A DNA stretch of 64,000 nt from Butyrivibrio hungatei (GTDB lineage Bacteria > Bacillota > Clostridia > Lachnospirales > Lachnospiraceae), in assembly GCF_900101605.1 (NCBI RefSeq), contig NZ_FMUR01000006.1, forward strand, positions 174,777 through 238,776, given 5' to 3'. The position numbers and the translations under genes are program-made. Shown here one piece after another: positions 10,420 through 18,917 of this stretch (the stretch's first letter is position 1; each line of letters starts with the position of its first letter). Under the pieces are notes generated by a model. It was not told the DNA's origin. It made no database searches and saw nothing but the letters and a program-made list of their open reading frames with translations.

Positions 10420-10935
10420 TCAGATATCGATGTCGCCTGAAATCTTGTCATCAACTACGTAGTAAGCCTTGTCTTCCTGCGGCTTAACGTAAATGCTGAG
10501 CTTCTTAACCTTTGTAGGATCGCCCTTAAGGTCATACTGATAGTTATCCAACGATTTCTGAACAAGCTCATCGTTTGAGATATGCTTGTATGAATACTGA
10601 ATCTCTATCATAACATTAGGCTTTGTTGCTGCTTTTCTTGTAGTAGTCTTCTTAGCTGTTGTCTTAGCTGCCGTCTTCTTTGCTGTAGTTTTCTTTGCAG
10701 CTGTCTTAGTAGCTGTTGTCTTCTTTGCTGTGCTTGCAGCTTTCTTGGTAGTTGTCTTCTTGGCTGTTGTTTTCTTAGTTGTTGCCTTTTTAGCAGTAGC
10801 CTTCTTTGCCGGTGCCTTCTTTGTCTCGGCAGTTGTATCCTTTACTTCAGGTGTTTTAACTTCAGTAATAAAAGTAGGATTCTTAATAGTTGCAACAGGT
10901 TTTACAACTGCTTCCGCCTTCTTAATCTCTGCCAT
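10420..10935 (-). CDS. DUF6465 protein with a histone-H1-like Lys/Ala/Thr tail
   Basis: Protein of 171 residues in three parts: residues 1-38 mixed, 39-105 almost wholly Lys, Ala and Thr in AKKA/TKK-type repeats, and 106-171 a compact domain (IEIQYSYKHISNDELVQKS, then LSIYVKPQEDKAYYVVDD) matching the DUF6465 family of Lachnospiraceae. The basic repeat resembles the tails of eukaryotic H1 and of bacterial Hc1/AlgP-type proteins and would bind nucleic acid non-specifically; this is inference. It has its own promoter and terminator, so it is a single-gene unit. The repeat is coded from about 10621 to 10821 and may vary in length between strains. Confidence 0.85.
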   Translation of the reverse strand: MAEIKKAEAVVKPVATIKNPTFITEVKTPEVKDTTAETKKAPAKKATAKKATTKKTTAKKTTTKKAASTAKKTTATKTAAKKTTAKKTAAKTTAKKTTTRKAATKPNVMIEIQYSYKHISNDELVQKSLDNYQYDLKGDPTKVKKLSIYVKPQEDKAYYVVDDKISGDIDI

Positions 10936-11006
10936 TTCTCGTCATCCTCCTCAAAATCGCAATGATTTATGAAACTCGTTAAAACATTAAAGTGATTACG
11001 GAATTA

Positions 11007-11035
11007 AGTTTATCACCATTAAACTGCATTGTCAA
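11007..11035 (-). promoter_or_regulatory. Promoter of the DUF6465 gene
   Basis: Minus strand TTGACA (11030-11035), exactly 17 bases, TAAACT (11007-11012). The untranslated leader is about 65 bases, with a ribosome site (GAGGAGG) before the ATG at 10935. Confidence 0.86.
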
Positions 11036-11062
11036 AGAATCTGCGAAAAAACGTCAGCCAAA

Positions 11063-11716
11063 TCATCCCATTTTATCAAGTGTAGCTTCATATGCCGATA
11101 TCAAAGTAGCTGAAAAAAGCAGTCCTGCGCATATATCACTGAACCAATGCACGCCTGCCAGCACTCTTCCGACAACACCTATGAACATTACCGCACAGGC
11201 AAAGACTTTGAGTACTGTAACAAGATTCTCGTCATCATAGAATCTTTCTCTCCACGCAGCGATTGCGCTACCCATGATCGTACAGATCATAAGTACATGT
11301 GTCGAAGGAAATGACGCCTCAAGTTCAACTTCGTCAGGTAAAAGAACCGGTCTGTAGTTAAAAGGAACTTTATCAAAAAGCACATACATGATAACAAGTA
11401 TCACATACAAAAATCCCATGATAAGGATATCTTTATCGATCTCGGCAAGAGTTCTTTTTTCTTTTACAAGCTGAAGAAATCCCGTTGCCGCAAAATATAC
11501 CGCCGTAAGAATAGCGATCATCAGCATAAGGTCTGTGATCTTATCCCACATCGGATTATAAGAAATAAGATCAAGAAATACCTTATTTATCGCGGAAAAT
11601 CCAACGCTGGTGCCCTCAGGGCCGATAGTCTGCTTGTCGACAAAAGTAACAAGTACCGTATATATAATCGAAATAATAAACAATAATATTGTCTTCCCGT
11701 AGCCTCTTTTTTTCAT
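11063..11716 (-). CDS. PAP2-family membrane phosphatase
   Basis: Integral membrane phosphatase of 217 residues with about six hydrophobic segments. The three PAP2 motifs are present: KVPFNYRP (K-x6-RP type), FPSTH with the catalytic His, and RVLAGVHWFSDICAG with the nucleophilic His. Such enzymes dephosphorylate lipid phosphates such as undecaprenyl diphosphate or phosphatidic acid on the outer face; which one is not decidable here. ATG 11716 is chosen because GGAGGAGG lies just upstream; a TTG at 11737 is the alternative. It follows the aminotransferase by 25 bases and is probably co-transcribed with it. Confidence 0.88.
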   Translation of the reverse strand: MKKRGYGKTILLFIISIIYTVLVTFVDKQTIGPEGTSVGFSAINKVFLDLISYNPMWDKITDLMLMIAILTAVYFAATGFLQLVKEKRTLAEIDKDILIMGFLYVILVIMYVLFDKVPFNYRPVLLPDEVELEASFPSTHVLMICTIMGSAIAAWRERFYDDENLVTVLKVFACAVMFIGVVGRVLAGVHWFSDICAGLLFSATLISAYEATLDKMG

Positions 11717-11741
11717 GGCACCTCCTCCATATAGCAAAAAA

Positions 11742-12941
11742 TTATTTCTTGTACACTTCGTTTACGAACTTACGAAGTCTCTCCATTGCCCTTTCAACTT
11801 TCTCTGTCTCTATGCAATAAGCCATTCTGAAAAAGCCCGGTGCCCCAAAACCGTCTGTGGGTACGAAGATAAGATCGTACTCTTTAGCTTTTTTGCAAAA
11901 TTCGATAGAATCTTCCTCAAGCGCCTTAGGCATTATGTAGAAAGTTCCACCGGGTTTTACAACCGTAAATCCAAGTTCAACCAAAGTATCATAGATGATA
12001 TTCATGTTCGTCTCATAAACGGAAAGATCCGCAGTCATATCGCAGACTTTTGCAACAGCCTGCTGGATGATTGAAGGAGGACAGTTGTGTCCCGTTCCTC
12101 TTGAGATCTGTCCGCACATGGGAACGATAAACTCTGCGCCGTCGCACTTGGGATTAACCGCTACGTATCCGATTCTTTCTCCGGGAAGAGAAAGAGATTT
12201 GGAGAATGAGTAGCAGCTCAAAGTGTGATCGTAGAACTTTGATACATACGGAGCGTCAGCGCCTTTGAACACAATCTCTCTGTATGGTTCATCGGACAAA
12301 AGATATACCGTATGGCCGAACTCTTTTGACTTAGCTGTAAGAATCTCGGCAAGTCTTGTAAGTGTCTCTGTAGAATATGCAACTCCCGAAGGGTTGTTTG
12401 GTGTGTTTACAAGAACTGCCGCAACATCTTTTGTAAACATCTCTTCAAATTTATCAAAGTTAATCTGGAAAGTCTCTGTATCTGCCGGAACAACCTCAAG
12501 TTCAACTCCGGCTCCCGTTATATAAGGTCTGTACTCAGGGAAAAAAGGTGCAAATGCAAGTGCCTTGTCTCCCGGCTTTGTGATAGCTCTTATCGCATGT
12601 GAGATCGCACCTGCTGCCCCTGTTGTAGGGAAGATGTGCTCAGGTCCGTAGTTCATTCCAAATCTTTTATTTAAAGACTGCGCAATCTTTTCTTTATACA
12701 AAGGATTTCCGAGACTGGGAGTATATCCGTGAAGTGTCATTGTATCTTCCGTCTGAAGAAGTCTTATCATCTCATCTGTAAATTCCTGAGGAACCGCAAC
12801 GGAAGGGTTACCCAGACTGAAATCAAAAACGTTCTCGTATCCGATCTCTCTTCCCCTAGCGGTAGCATATTCCGAAAGTTCTCTAATTACCGACTTTGCG
12901 CCAAGCATCTCTTTATATGTCTCGTTAATCATTATCTTCAT
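11742..12941 (-). CDS. Pyridoxal-phosphate aminotransferase, class I/II
   Basis: Fold-type I aminotransferase of 399 residues. Visible motifs: NTPNNPSG near residue 180, SDEPYREI near 220, and the PLP-lysine segment SFSKSLSLPGERIGY near 250. It resembles the aspartate/aromatic aminotransferase branch widespread in Lachnospiraceae; the amino acid used cannot be settled from sequence. Two in-frame ATGs lie 9 bases apart (12941, 12932) behind one AAGGAG; the first is 2 bases from it and the second 11, so the start is uncertain by three codons. Confidence 0.92.
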   Translation of the reverse strand: MKIMINETYKEMLGAKSVIRELSEYATARGREIGYENVFDFSLGNPSVAVPQEFTDEMIRLLQTEDTMTLHGYTPSLGNPLYKEKIAQSLNKRFGMNYGPEHIFPTTGAAGAISHAIRAITKPGDKALAFAPFFPEYRPYITGAGVELEVVPADTETFQINFDKFEEMFTKDVAAVLVNTPNNPSGVAYSTETLTRLAEILTAKSKEFGHTVYLLSDEPYREIVFKGADAPYVSKFYDHTLSCYSFSKSLSLPGERIGYVAVNPKCDGAEFIVPMCGQISRGTGHNCPPSIIQQAVAKVCDMTADLSVYETNMNIIYDTLVELGFTVVKPGGTFYIMPKALEEDSIEFCKKAKEYDLIFVPTDGFGAPGFFRMAYCIETEKVERAMERLRKFVNEVYKK

Positions 12942-12976
12942 TTCTCCTTAAGCATTAAGTAAAAACTTTGTATCTC

Positions 12977-12985
12977 AGTATAACA
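12977..12985 (-). promoter_or_regulatory. Extended -10 promoter of the aminotransferase operon
   Basis: TG-T-TATACT on the minus strand (TATACT at 12977-12982). No good -35 is present, as expected for an extended -10. It overlaps the T-tract of the preceding terminator, leaving almost no gap between transcription units. Confidence 0.6.
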
Positions 12986-13020
12986 CAAAAAAGGAGCTTC
13001 ATCATTTGAAACTCCTTTTT
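12984..13020 (-). terminator. Terminator of the first toxin-antitoxin operon
   Basis: Stem AAAAAGGAG (12988-12996) / CTCCTTTTT (13012-13020) with inner TTCA/TGAA pairing; T-rich on both strands. It lies 31 bases after the toxin stop. Confidence 0.85.
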
Positions 13021-13051
13021 ATTTTTGGGGATATATATTCATTTTAGCCTT

Positions 13052-13369
13052 TTACAATCCTCTTATTATGCTAAGATAATCCTGCCTCTGGTCAACAACA
13101 ACGTAAACAGTTATGACCTTATTAATCTCATCAATTTTGTAAAACACAAGATCCATCTTTGTTATTAAGACCTTATATCCCTGTCGTCTGAAAACAGTAT
13201 ACTTGGGATCAACACCTATATACGGATCATCCCTAAGCGATAGAATATCCTTTTCCAGTTCATCAAGTTTTTCCAAAGCAACATCATTGCCAAAATTCTC
13301 AGCTACATAAAGAATTATTTTTCTGATAAGAGAATCAGCAGTATCAGTACGAATTATCTTATATTTCAA
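13052..13369 (-). CDS. RelE/ParE-superfamily toxin
   Basis: Protein of 105 residues with the RelE/ParE toxin layout: an N-terminal helical pair (RTDTADSLIRKIILYVAENFGN and EKLDELEKDILSLRDD) followed by beta strands FRRQGYKVLITKMDLVFYKID and VITVYVVVDQRQDYLSIIRGL. Members are either ribosome-dependent mRNA nucleases or gyrase poisons; the sequence does not decide between them. The start overlaps the last four bases of the antitoxin gene, the standard coupling that keeps toxin below antitoxin. Confidence 0.88.
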   Translation of the reverse strand: MKYKIIRTDTADSLIRKIILYVAENFGNDVALEKLDELEKDILSLRDDPYIGVDPKYTVFRRQGYKVLITKMDLVFYKIDEINKVITVYVVVDQRQDYLSIIRGL

Positions 13370-13650
13370 TCCTGATCCTCCTTCAGGATATTCCTAAGAT
13401 CATCAAATGTATCCTGAATAGGCGCCACTCTTCCATTCTTGACATCCTCATCTGCCTCTGCAAGGATTTCCAGAAGTTCTAGTCTAGCCTTCATTCTCTT
13501 GTATTCCTCATATGAAAGAGATACCGTATCCCCTCTTCCGTTTACAGTAATGATAACTGCCTCTTTTTCTTCCCTGCACTGCTTAGATATATCGTTATAA
13601 TGATTTCTCAGATCAGCAGATGGTCTGATTGTCTCCTGTAAAGCGAACAT
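13366..13650 (-). CDS. Phd/YefM-type antitoxin
   Basis: Protein of 94 residues: an N-terminal DNA-binding domain (IRPSADLRNHYNDISKQCREEKEAVIITVNGRGDTVSLSYEEY, trimmed here to its motif order) and an acidic C-terminal tail that should wrap the toxin. The pattern SADLRN...ITVNGRGD...SYEEYKRMK is that of Phd/YefM. It is expected to neutralise the toxin and repress the operon by binding the palindrome at 13668-13700. CTCCTC (ribosome site on the minus strand) lies close before the ATG. Confidence 0.9.
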   Translation of the reverse strand: MFALQETIRPSADLRNHYNDISKQCREEKEAVIITVNGRGDTVSLSYEEYKRMKARLELLEILAEADEDVKNGRVAPIQDTFDDLRNILKEDQD

Positions 13651-13667
13651 ATATTACCTCCTCACAT

Positions 13668-13700
13668 ATATAGACATATTATATCATAATATGTCTATAT
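13668..13700. promoter_or_regulatory. Palindromic operator/promoter of the toxin-antitoxin operon
   Basis: Perfect 15-bp arms (13668-13682 and 13686-13700, core TAGACATATTAT) around a 3-base centre. A TATAAT (-10) on the minus strand lies inside it at 13678-13683, 28 bases before the antitoxin start, so a bound antitoxin would block the polymerase. The -35 is poor. Confidence 0.87.
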
Positions 13701-13741
13701 TGGCACATCCCTATAGCTTGGGATGATATCCATGTGCACTG

Positions 13742-14134
13742 TCAAGAGTTATCGCCATCAAGGTAATCTCTTACATTAAAAGTCTCTCCCGTTTCCTGTT
13801 CCTCATCTATAATTCCGGGAACAAGCTCTGTAACATACGCATCCCCTGAAACAGGATCGACATAATAGCGAATCTGCGCCGCTGTATAGGAGCGATATAA
13901 TACCACTATCTTTCCGTCTTCATTTGTTGAAACATCCCAATACTCTGTGTAACCCTCTGTATTGATCTCATCGTCAATCCCCGAACCAATGGCTTTATTG
14001 TAGTTGATAACTGCATTATATGCCTGTTCTTCCGAGATCGCATCAACACTGTCTTTTTTGTCATCTGTACCACATGCTGTAAAAAGCATGGCAATGCATA
14101 GCATTATTGCTACAATCGTTTCTCTCTTTTTCAT
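13742..14134 (-). CDS. Small putative lipoprotein
   Basis: Secreted protein of 130 residues: signal peptide MKKRETIVAIMLCIAMLF and a lipobox TAC with the lipidated Cys at 21, then an acidic soluble domain (SEEQAYNAVINYNKAIGSG, IRYYVDPVSGDAYVTELVPG). The YYVDPVSGDAYVTE segment resembles small peptidase-propeptide (PepSY-like) domains, but this is weak. ATG 14134 with GAGGTG 7 bases upstream is preferred over a longer frame to 14170. It stands alone between the toxin-antitoxin operon and mfd. Function unknown. Confidence 0.78.
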   Translation of the reverse strand: MKKRETIVAIMLCIAMLFTACGTDDKKDSVDAISEEQAYNAVINYNKAIGSGIDDEINTEGYTEYWDVSTNEDGKIVVLYRSYTAAQIRYYVDPVSGDAYVTELVPGIIDEEQETGETFNVRDYLDGDNS

Positions 14135-14227
14135 ATTCTCACACCTCACGGCTTCTCTTTTCCCTACCACAAAAAGAACTTGTAAGCAGGGATTACCTCT
14201 ATATTAGAACCTCTTTCTTCATTTTTA

Positions 14228-14273
14228 TCGTGCATACACGACAATTTATGGCATTTTTATCGTGTACACACGA
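14228..14273. repeat. Pair of small palindromes before the mfd stop
   Basis: TCGTGCATACACGA (14228-14241) and TCGTGTACACACGA (14260-14273) each pair TCGTG with CACGA. They lie in two near-identical 22-base copies (TTTTATCGTG...CACGACAA) 32 bases apart, 3 bases after the end of mfd. They lack the T-run of a terminator on the mfd strand. They may be a dimeric protein-binding site or mRNA 3' stems. Confidence 0.65.
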
Positions 14274-14276
14274 CAA

Positions 14277-17200
14277 CTACAAAAGTTCTTCCATAGTCTT
14301 AAGTATCTCCTCTGTGTCCTTAAGGAGCATATCCTCTGCCTTCTCGCTGTTTTTATCTTTCTTGTACTTATAGATAAAAACAGGGTTTCCGGCAGCATGG
14401 AAATTCATTTTTCCTTCGTACTTTGCAAGAAATCCGGGAATCTTCTCTCCCTTTATCTTGGCATTTGGAGTTACTTTTATCTCTATCTTGCCGTCACCGC
14501 CTTTTATTTCAGGCACGTAGAGTCTGTGCGCAGCGGTTCGGATAATAGATATCCTGAGAAGATTAAGCGCAGTCTTCGGGACTTCTCCGAATCTGTCGAC
14601 AAGTTCATCTCTCATATCATCGCTCTCTGTCTGATTTTCGATACTTGCAATTCTCTTATATATCTCAAGCTTTTGTTCTTCATTTAAGATATAGCTGTCG
14701 GGTATATACGCACTTACATCAAGATCGATAACGGTGTTGATATCTTCTCTTGTATCCTTTTCGCCCGGATTTTTCTTGTGGCGCACCGCTTCTTCGAGCA
14801 TCTTGCAGTAAAGGTCATATCCGACAGACTGCATGTGTCCGCTTTGTTTTTTGCCCAAAAGGCTTCCTGCACCCCTTATCTCAAGATCACGCATAGCAAT
14901 CTTAAATCCGCTTCCGAGGTCGGTAAACTCTCTGATCGCAGACAGTCTCTTTTCCGCAACCTCTTTTAACACCTTATCTCTCTTGTACATAAGGAAAGCA
15001 TAAGCCGTACGGTTCGAGCGTCCGACCCTTCCCCTCAGCTGATAGAGCTGGGAAAGCCCCATCTTGTCCGAGTCATGAATGATCATAGTATTTACATTAG
15101 AAATATCAAGGCCCGTCTCGATGATGGTCGTTGAAACGAGAACATCGACAGTACCATCGATAAAGTCGTACATTATACGCTCAAGCTCAGACTCTTTCAT
15201 CTGTCCGTGAGCAAAGGCAACGTTTGCTTCAGGCACAAGTTTCTGAATCCTTGCCGCAACATCCGCTATGTCGTTTACTCTGTTGTACACGTAATAAACC
15301 TGGCCGCCTCTTCCAAGCTCTCTTACTATCGCTTCCCGCACAAGCTCATCGTTGTATTCCATAACATAGGTTTGGATTGGAAGTCTGTCGTTAGGCGCTT
15401 CTTCAAGGACAGACATCTCTCTTATTCCGACAAGCGACATATGAAGCGTTCGCGGGATTGGCGTTGCGGTGAGCGTCAAAACATCGACGCTCTCTTTTAT
15501 AGTCTTTATCTTTTCCTTGTGTGTAACACCAAAACGCTGTTCCTCATCTACGATAAGAAGCCCTAAATCCTTGTACTGAACGTCTTTGGAAAGAAGCCTG
15601 TGCGTTCCGATAACTATATCAACAAGACCTTTCTTAAGGTCTGTCACGGTCTTAGCCTGCTCTTTTGCCGTCCTGAATCTTGACATCAGATCGACTCTCA
15701 CAGGAAAATCTCTCATTCGTTCGCAAAAAGTATTGTAATGCTGCTGCGCAAGGATGGTTGTAGGAACAAGAACCGCAACCTGCTTACCATCCTGAACAGC
15801 TTTAAAGGCAGCACGTATCGCAATCTCAGTCTTACCGAATCCCACGTCACCGCAGACAAGCCTGTCCATGATAACAGGCGATTCCATATCTTTCTTGGTC
15901 TCTTCAATGGCACTTAGCTGATCTTCGGTCTCCTGATAAGGAAAGGCGTCCTCAAACTCCTGCTGCCAGACCGTATCCTTACTAAATTCATAGCCCTTGG
16001 TCTCTCGCCTCTTCGCGTAGAGTTCGACAAGATCCTGCGCGACCTCTTCAACCGCCGCTCTGACTTTATTCTTAGTATGCGTCCACTCCAATGTACCGAG
16101 TTTGTTGAGCTTTGGCTTATGACCGTGTCCTTCCTCTCCGCCCGATGCATACTTTTGGATAACTCCAAGTCCCGTCGCCAGAATATAAAGATTTCCGCCG
16201 TCTCCGTATTCAACCTTTATATAATCTCTGACAACATTGTCAGTTTCAACCTTCTCAATTCCTCTGTATATTCCAAGTCCGTGTTCTTCGTGAACCACAT
16301 AATCACCGATCTTAAGATCTGCGAAATTGGAAATCTTCTCGCCGGTGTATTTAGATTTTCTCTTTTTCTTCTTCCTTGTATGCTCGGTAAAAATATCGCT
16401 CTCTGCAATTACCGCAAACTTAATTCCCGGATACTCAAATCCCTTAAGAATCCTTCCGTAGTACGTCATTATCTCACCGGGACGCAGAACTCTTCCCGGA
16501 TCCTCGCTATAAAAAGCTGTAACGAGATTATCTCTTAAATCTTCAACAATCCTCTTTGCCCTTGTTCTTGAACCCGAGAGTATAAGGACTCTGTAGCCGT
16601 TTTTCACATATTTCTTAAGATCGCTTACAAGCGAATCGAAACTGTTATTATAAGGTGCGACGCTCCTTGCGCTTATGTCCCAGCTCTTTTCCGGTGAAAA
16701 GAGATTCTGCGATTTGGGCATGGCAAGAGCGGAAACAAGCACTCTTCGCCCATTCCCCATTCTTGATATACAGTTATCTATTGAATACAAAAGATCCATC
16801 TGTGCCGGAAGTACATATCCCTTCTCGGCTCTGTGCGTCATACTCTCTCTGAATTCGGATTCGACAGCCATTGCATGTTCCTGAACTCTTTGAGGTTCAT
16901 CGATAAAGATACAGCTCTTTCCCTTCGGGAACATCTCCTGAATAGTGACGGTGTCGTCGTAAAAATAACGGATGTAACTCTCAAGATTGACTACCGAGTG
17001 GAGTTCAAAGAGCTGCTCGCTCAGTTCTTCTGTCTGCTTTTTTAGCCTGTGAGCTTCTTCTGTCTTAAAGTCGGCGCTAAGAGACTGATATACCTTTTCG
17101 GTATCTTCGTTTATTCTGTCCATTCCTTCTCTGAGTTTCTTCTCATCGAGGATAATCTCGGATGCTGGATAGATGTCGATGGATTCAAGCTTTTCAAGCG

Positions 17201-17831
17201 ACCTCTGCGACATGATATCAAAGCTTCTGATCGACTGGATCTCATCGCCCCAAAGTTCTATTCTGTAAGGGTTATCCTCAGTCAAGTCAAAAACGTCAAC
17301 AATATCTCCTCTTACTGAAAACTCTCCCGGTCCCTCTACCTGATAGTTTCTGACATATCCCATTGTAATGAGACGCTTTGCCATCTCCGTCTCATCTATC
17401 GGAACGTGTTTATCCAGAGAAAGAATATTCTCTTTTATAACTTCAGGTCTTATCTGAGGCGCCATAAGCGCAGCAAAAGTCGTTACTACAGTTACCGGTC
17501 TTCCCTCAAGAAGCCTTCTCATGCAGCGTATTCTCTGCCTTACTATCTCGTTACTGTGAACATCTGCCTGGTAAAAAATAAGGTCTTTGGCGGGATATAC
17601 AGTGACATTCTTGTCATAGAACTTATAATCCTCAAAGATCTCTTTTGCCCTAAGATCACTGTAAGTTACGATTATTCTGTACTTAAAGTCAGCCCCAAGA
17701 CTGCTTATAAAATGAAGCTTCTGGGAGTCTACGCATCCCGTTACTTCCGCACAGGCAAAGGGCTTCTCGAGATATTTATTCAGTTCTTCGAATTCTTTTA
17801 ATTCGTTTAAAGGAGTTGTTATCGCTCTCAT
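14277..17831 (-). CDS. mfd: Transcription-repair coupling factor Mfd
   Basis: Large ATPase of 1184 residues that removes stalled RNA polymerase and recruits UvrABC. Domains in order: UvrB-like N-terminal region (to about 400), CarD-like RNA-polymerase interaction domain (IGDYVVHEEHGLGIYRGIEK, about 505-575), superfamily 2 helicase with Walker A CGDVGFGKTEIA and Walker B VDEEQ, the RecG-like C-terminal lobe (TGLDISNVNTMI, QLRGRVGRSNR), and the TRCF domain at the end. The ATG follows the pth stop directly (TAAATG) with no ribosome site in the gap, so translation is probably coupled to pth. Confidence 0.98.
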   Translation of the reverse strand: MRAITTPLNELKEFEELNKYLEKPFACAEVTGCVDSQKLHFISSLGADFKYRIIVTYSDLRAKEIFEDYKFYDKNVTVYPAKDLIFYQADVHSNEIVRQRIRCMRRLLEGRPVTVVTTFAALMAPQIRPEVIKENILSLDKHVPIDETEMAKRLITMGYVRNYQVEGPGEFSVRGDIVDVFDLTEDNPYRIELWGDEIQSIRSFDIMSQRSLEKLESIDIYPASEIILDEKKLREGMDRINEDTEKVYQSLSADFKTEEAHRLKKQTEELSEQLFELHSVVNLESYIRYFYDDTVTIQEMFPKGKSCIFIDEPQRVQEHAMAVESEFRESMTHRAEKGYVLPAQMDLLYSIDNCISRMGNGRRVLVSALAMPKSQNLFSPEKSWDISARSVAPYNNSFDSLVSDLKKYVKNGYRVLILSGSRTRAKRIVEDLRDNLVTAFYSEDPGRVLRPGEIMTYYGRILKGFEYPGIKFAVIAESDIFTEHTRKKKKRKSKYTGEKISNFADLKIGDYVVHEEHGLGIYRGIEKVETDNVVRDYIKVEYGDGGNLYILATGLGVIQKYASGGEEGHGHKPKLNKLGTLEWTHTKNKVRAAVEEVAQDLVELYAKRRETKGYEFSKDTVWQQEFEDAFPYQETEDQLSAIEETKKDMESPVIMDRLVCGDVGFGKTEIAIRAAFKAVQDGKQVAVLVPTTILAQQHYNTFCERMRDFPVRVDLMSRFRTAKEQAKTVTDLKKGLVDIVIGTHRLLSKDVQYKDLGLLIVDEEQRFGVTHKEKIKTIKESVDVLTLTATPIPRTLHMSLVGIREMSVLEEAPNDRLPIQTYVMEYNDELVREAIVRELGRGGQVYYVYNRVNDIADVAARIQKLVPEANVAFAHGQMKESELERIMYDFIDGTVDVLVSTTIIETGLDISNVNTMIIHDSDKMGLSQLYQLRGRVGRSNRTAYAFLMYKRDKVLKEVAEKRLSAIREFTDLGSGFKIAMRDLEIRGAGSLLGKKQSGHMQSVGYDLYCKMLEEAVRHKKNPGEKDTREDINTVIDLDVSAYIPDSYILNEEQKLEIYKRIASIENQTESDDMRDELVDRFGEVPKTALNLLRISIIRTAAHRLYVPEIKGGDGKIEIKVTPNAKIKGEKIPGFLAKYEGKMNFHAAGNPVFIYKYKKDKNSEKAEDMLLKDTEEILKTMEELL

Positions 17832-18455
17832 TTATTTTTTACCGTTAAATTTGTTCATGGCACTGTCAACGCCGTTTTCCATTATCTCGCATATCGCATC
17901 GACAGCTCGTCCTATTCCATCCTTGATTCCTACCGCGTCTTCGCCCTCGAAGTGACCGAGAACCCAGTTCACCATATCATATTCCTTTGGTTTCTTACCG
18001 ACTCCGACACGCACTCGCCTAAACTCGTCATGTCCAAGCTGCGCGATTATGTTCTTAAGGCCGTTGTGTCCTCCGGCACTTCCCTTGGGTCTTACTCTTA
18101 TATTGCCGACATCAAGCTCCACGTCGTCCGAGATCACAATGAGTTCTGTCTTGGTATCGACCTTGAAATAGTCGCAGATAGGTCTTATCGCCTCTCCGCT
18201 CAAATTCATATATGTAAGCGGCTTTACAAGAATGACCTTCTGATCACCGATTTTTCCTTTTCCGTAAACCGCCTTAAACTTCGTCTCTGTAAGTCCTATA
18301 TTATATTTATCCGACAATGCGTCTATTGTCTCAAATCCCACATTGTGTCTTGTTCCGAAATATTTCTTTTCGGGATTTCCAAGTCCCGCTATAACATACA
18401 TATTGCCTGTTTCCTCTTCTTTTTTTGCAAAAAAACTCTTTATTAATCCTAACAC
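17832..18455 (-). CDS. pth: Peptidyl-tRNA hydrolase
   Basis: Recycles peptidyl-tRNA released from stalled ribosomes. The family core starts at MYVIAGLGNPEKKYFGTRHNVGFE, with the catalytic His in TRHNVG and conserved KPLTYMNLSG and GGHNGLKNI. The protein has 207 residues because an 18-residue leader (MLGLIKSFFAKKEEETGN) precedes the core; the GTG at 18455 has a strong GAGGGAG site 8 bases upstream, whereas the inner ATG (18401) has a more distant GAGG. Start at 18455 is preferred. It is coupled to mfd. Confidence 0.95.
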   Translation of the reverse strand: MLGLIKSFFAKKEEETGNMYVIAGLGNPEKKYFGTRHNVGFETIDALSDKYNIGLTETKFKAVYGKGKIGDQKVILVKPLTYMNLSGEAIRPICDYFKVDTKTELIVISDDVELDVGNIRVRPKGSAGGHNGLKNIIAQLGHDEFRRVRVGVGKKPKEYDMVNWVLGHFEGEDAVGIKDGIGRAVDAICEIMENGVDSAMNKFNGKK

Positions 18456-18569
18456 TGCTACATCTCCCTCAATATCGCAATGTCAGCCAAGATCATTGCT
18501 TTTTCTATCTTCGTCATTAAAAACCTAAATATAGCAGCTATAGATTTCTCCATAACTGCTTACATTATG

Positions 18570-18917
18570 TCAATCGCCCCAATAATCTATCGACTCCTGC
18601 GTTCTACCACAAACACCGAATAGTTTTAGCATAAAATCCTCTTTTTCATTAAACATGTTTACTATAACTACCGATGTCTTTTCGACCCTATATATGAAAT
18701 AATTGTGAGTTGTAAAAAGATACCGATAATCTGTATCTATCTCATATATCTTAGAAATCCTAATCCCAATTTCGCAATTATCAGAAAGATGGTGAATGTC
18801 ACGCAAAATTTTTGCCATAGACTTTCGTGCCATATCATCATCAAACTTTTCGCAAAGTTGCATTTTTAGAGCATTGAGTTTTCTCTGAACTACTCTCGAA
18901 TACTCTATGTTTCTCAA
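18570..18917 (-). CDS. RelE/ParE-superfamily toxin (second module)
   Basis: Protein of 115 residues with the RelE-like order: helices SRVVQRKLNALKMQLCEKF and KSMAKILRDIHHLSDN, then beta strands YRYLFTTHNYFIYRVEKTSVVIVNMFNEKEDFM. The segment FIYRVEKTSVVIVNMFNEKEDF is the usual core of plasmid-stabilisation toxins. It overlaps the antitoxin gene by four bases. It shows little similarity to the first toxin at 13052-13369, so the two modules are not a recent duplication. Confidence 0.85.
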   Translation of the reverse strand: MRNIEYSRVVQRKLNALKMQLCEKFDDDMARKSMAKILRDIHHLSDNCEIGIRISKIYEIDTDYRYLFTTHNYFIYRVEKTSVVIVNMFNEKEDFMLKLFGVCGRTQESIDYWGD

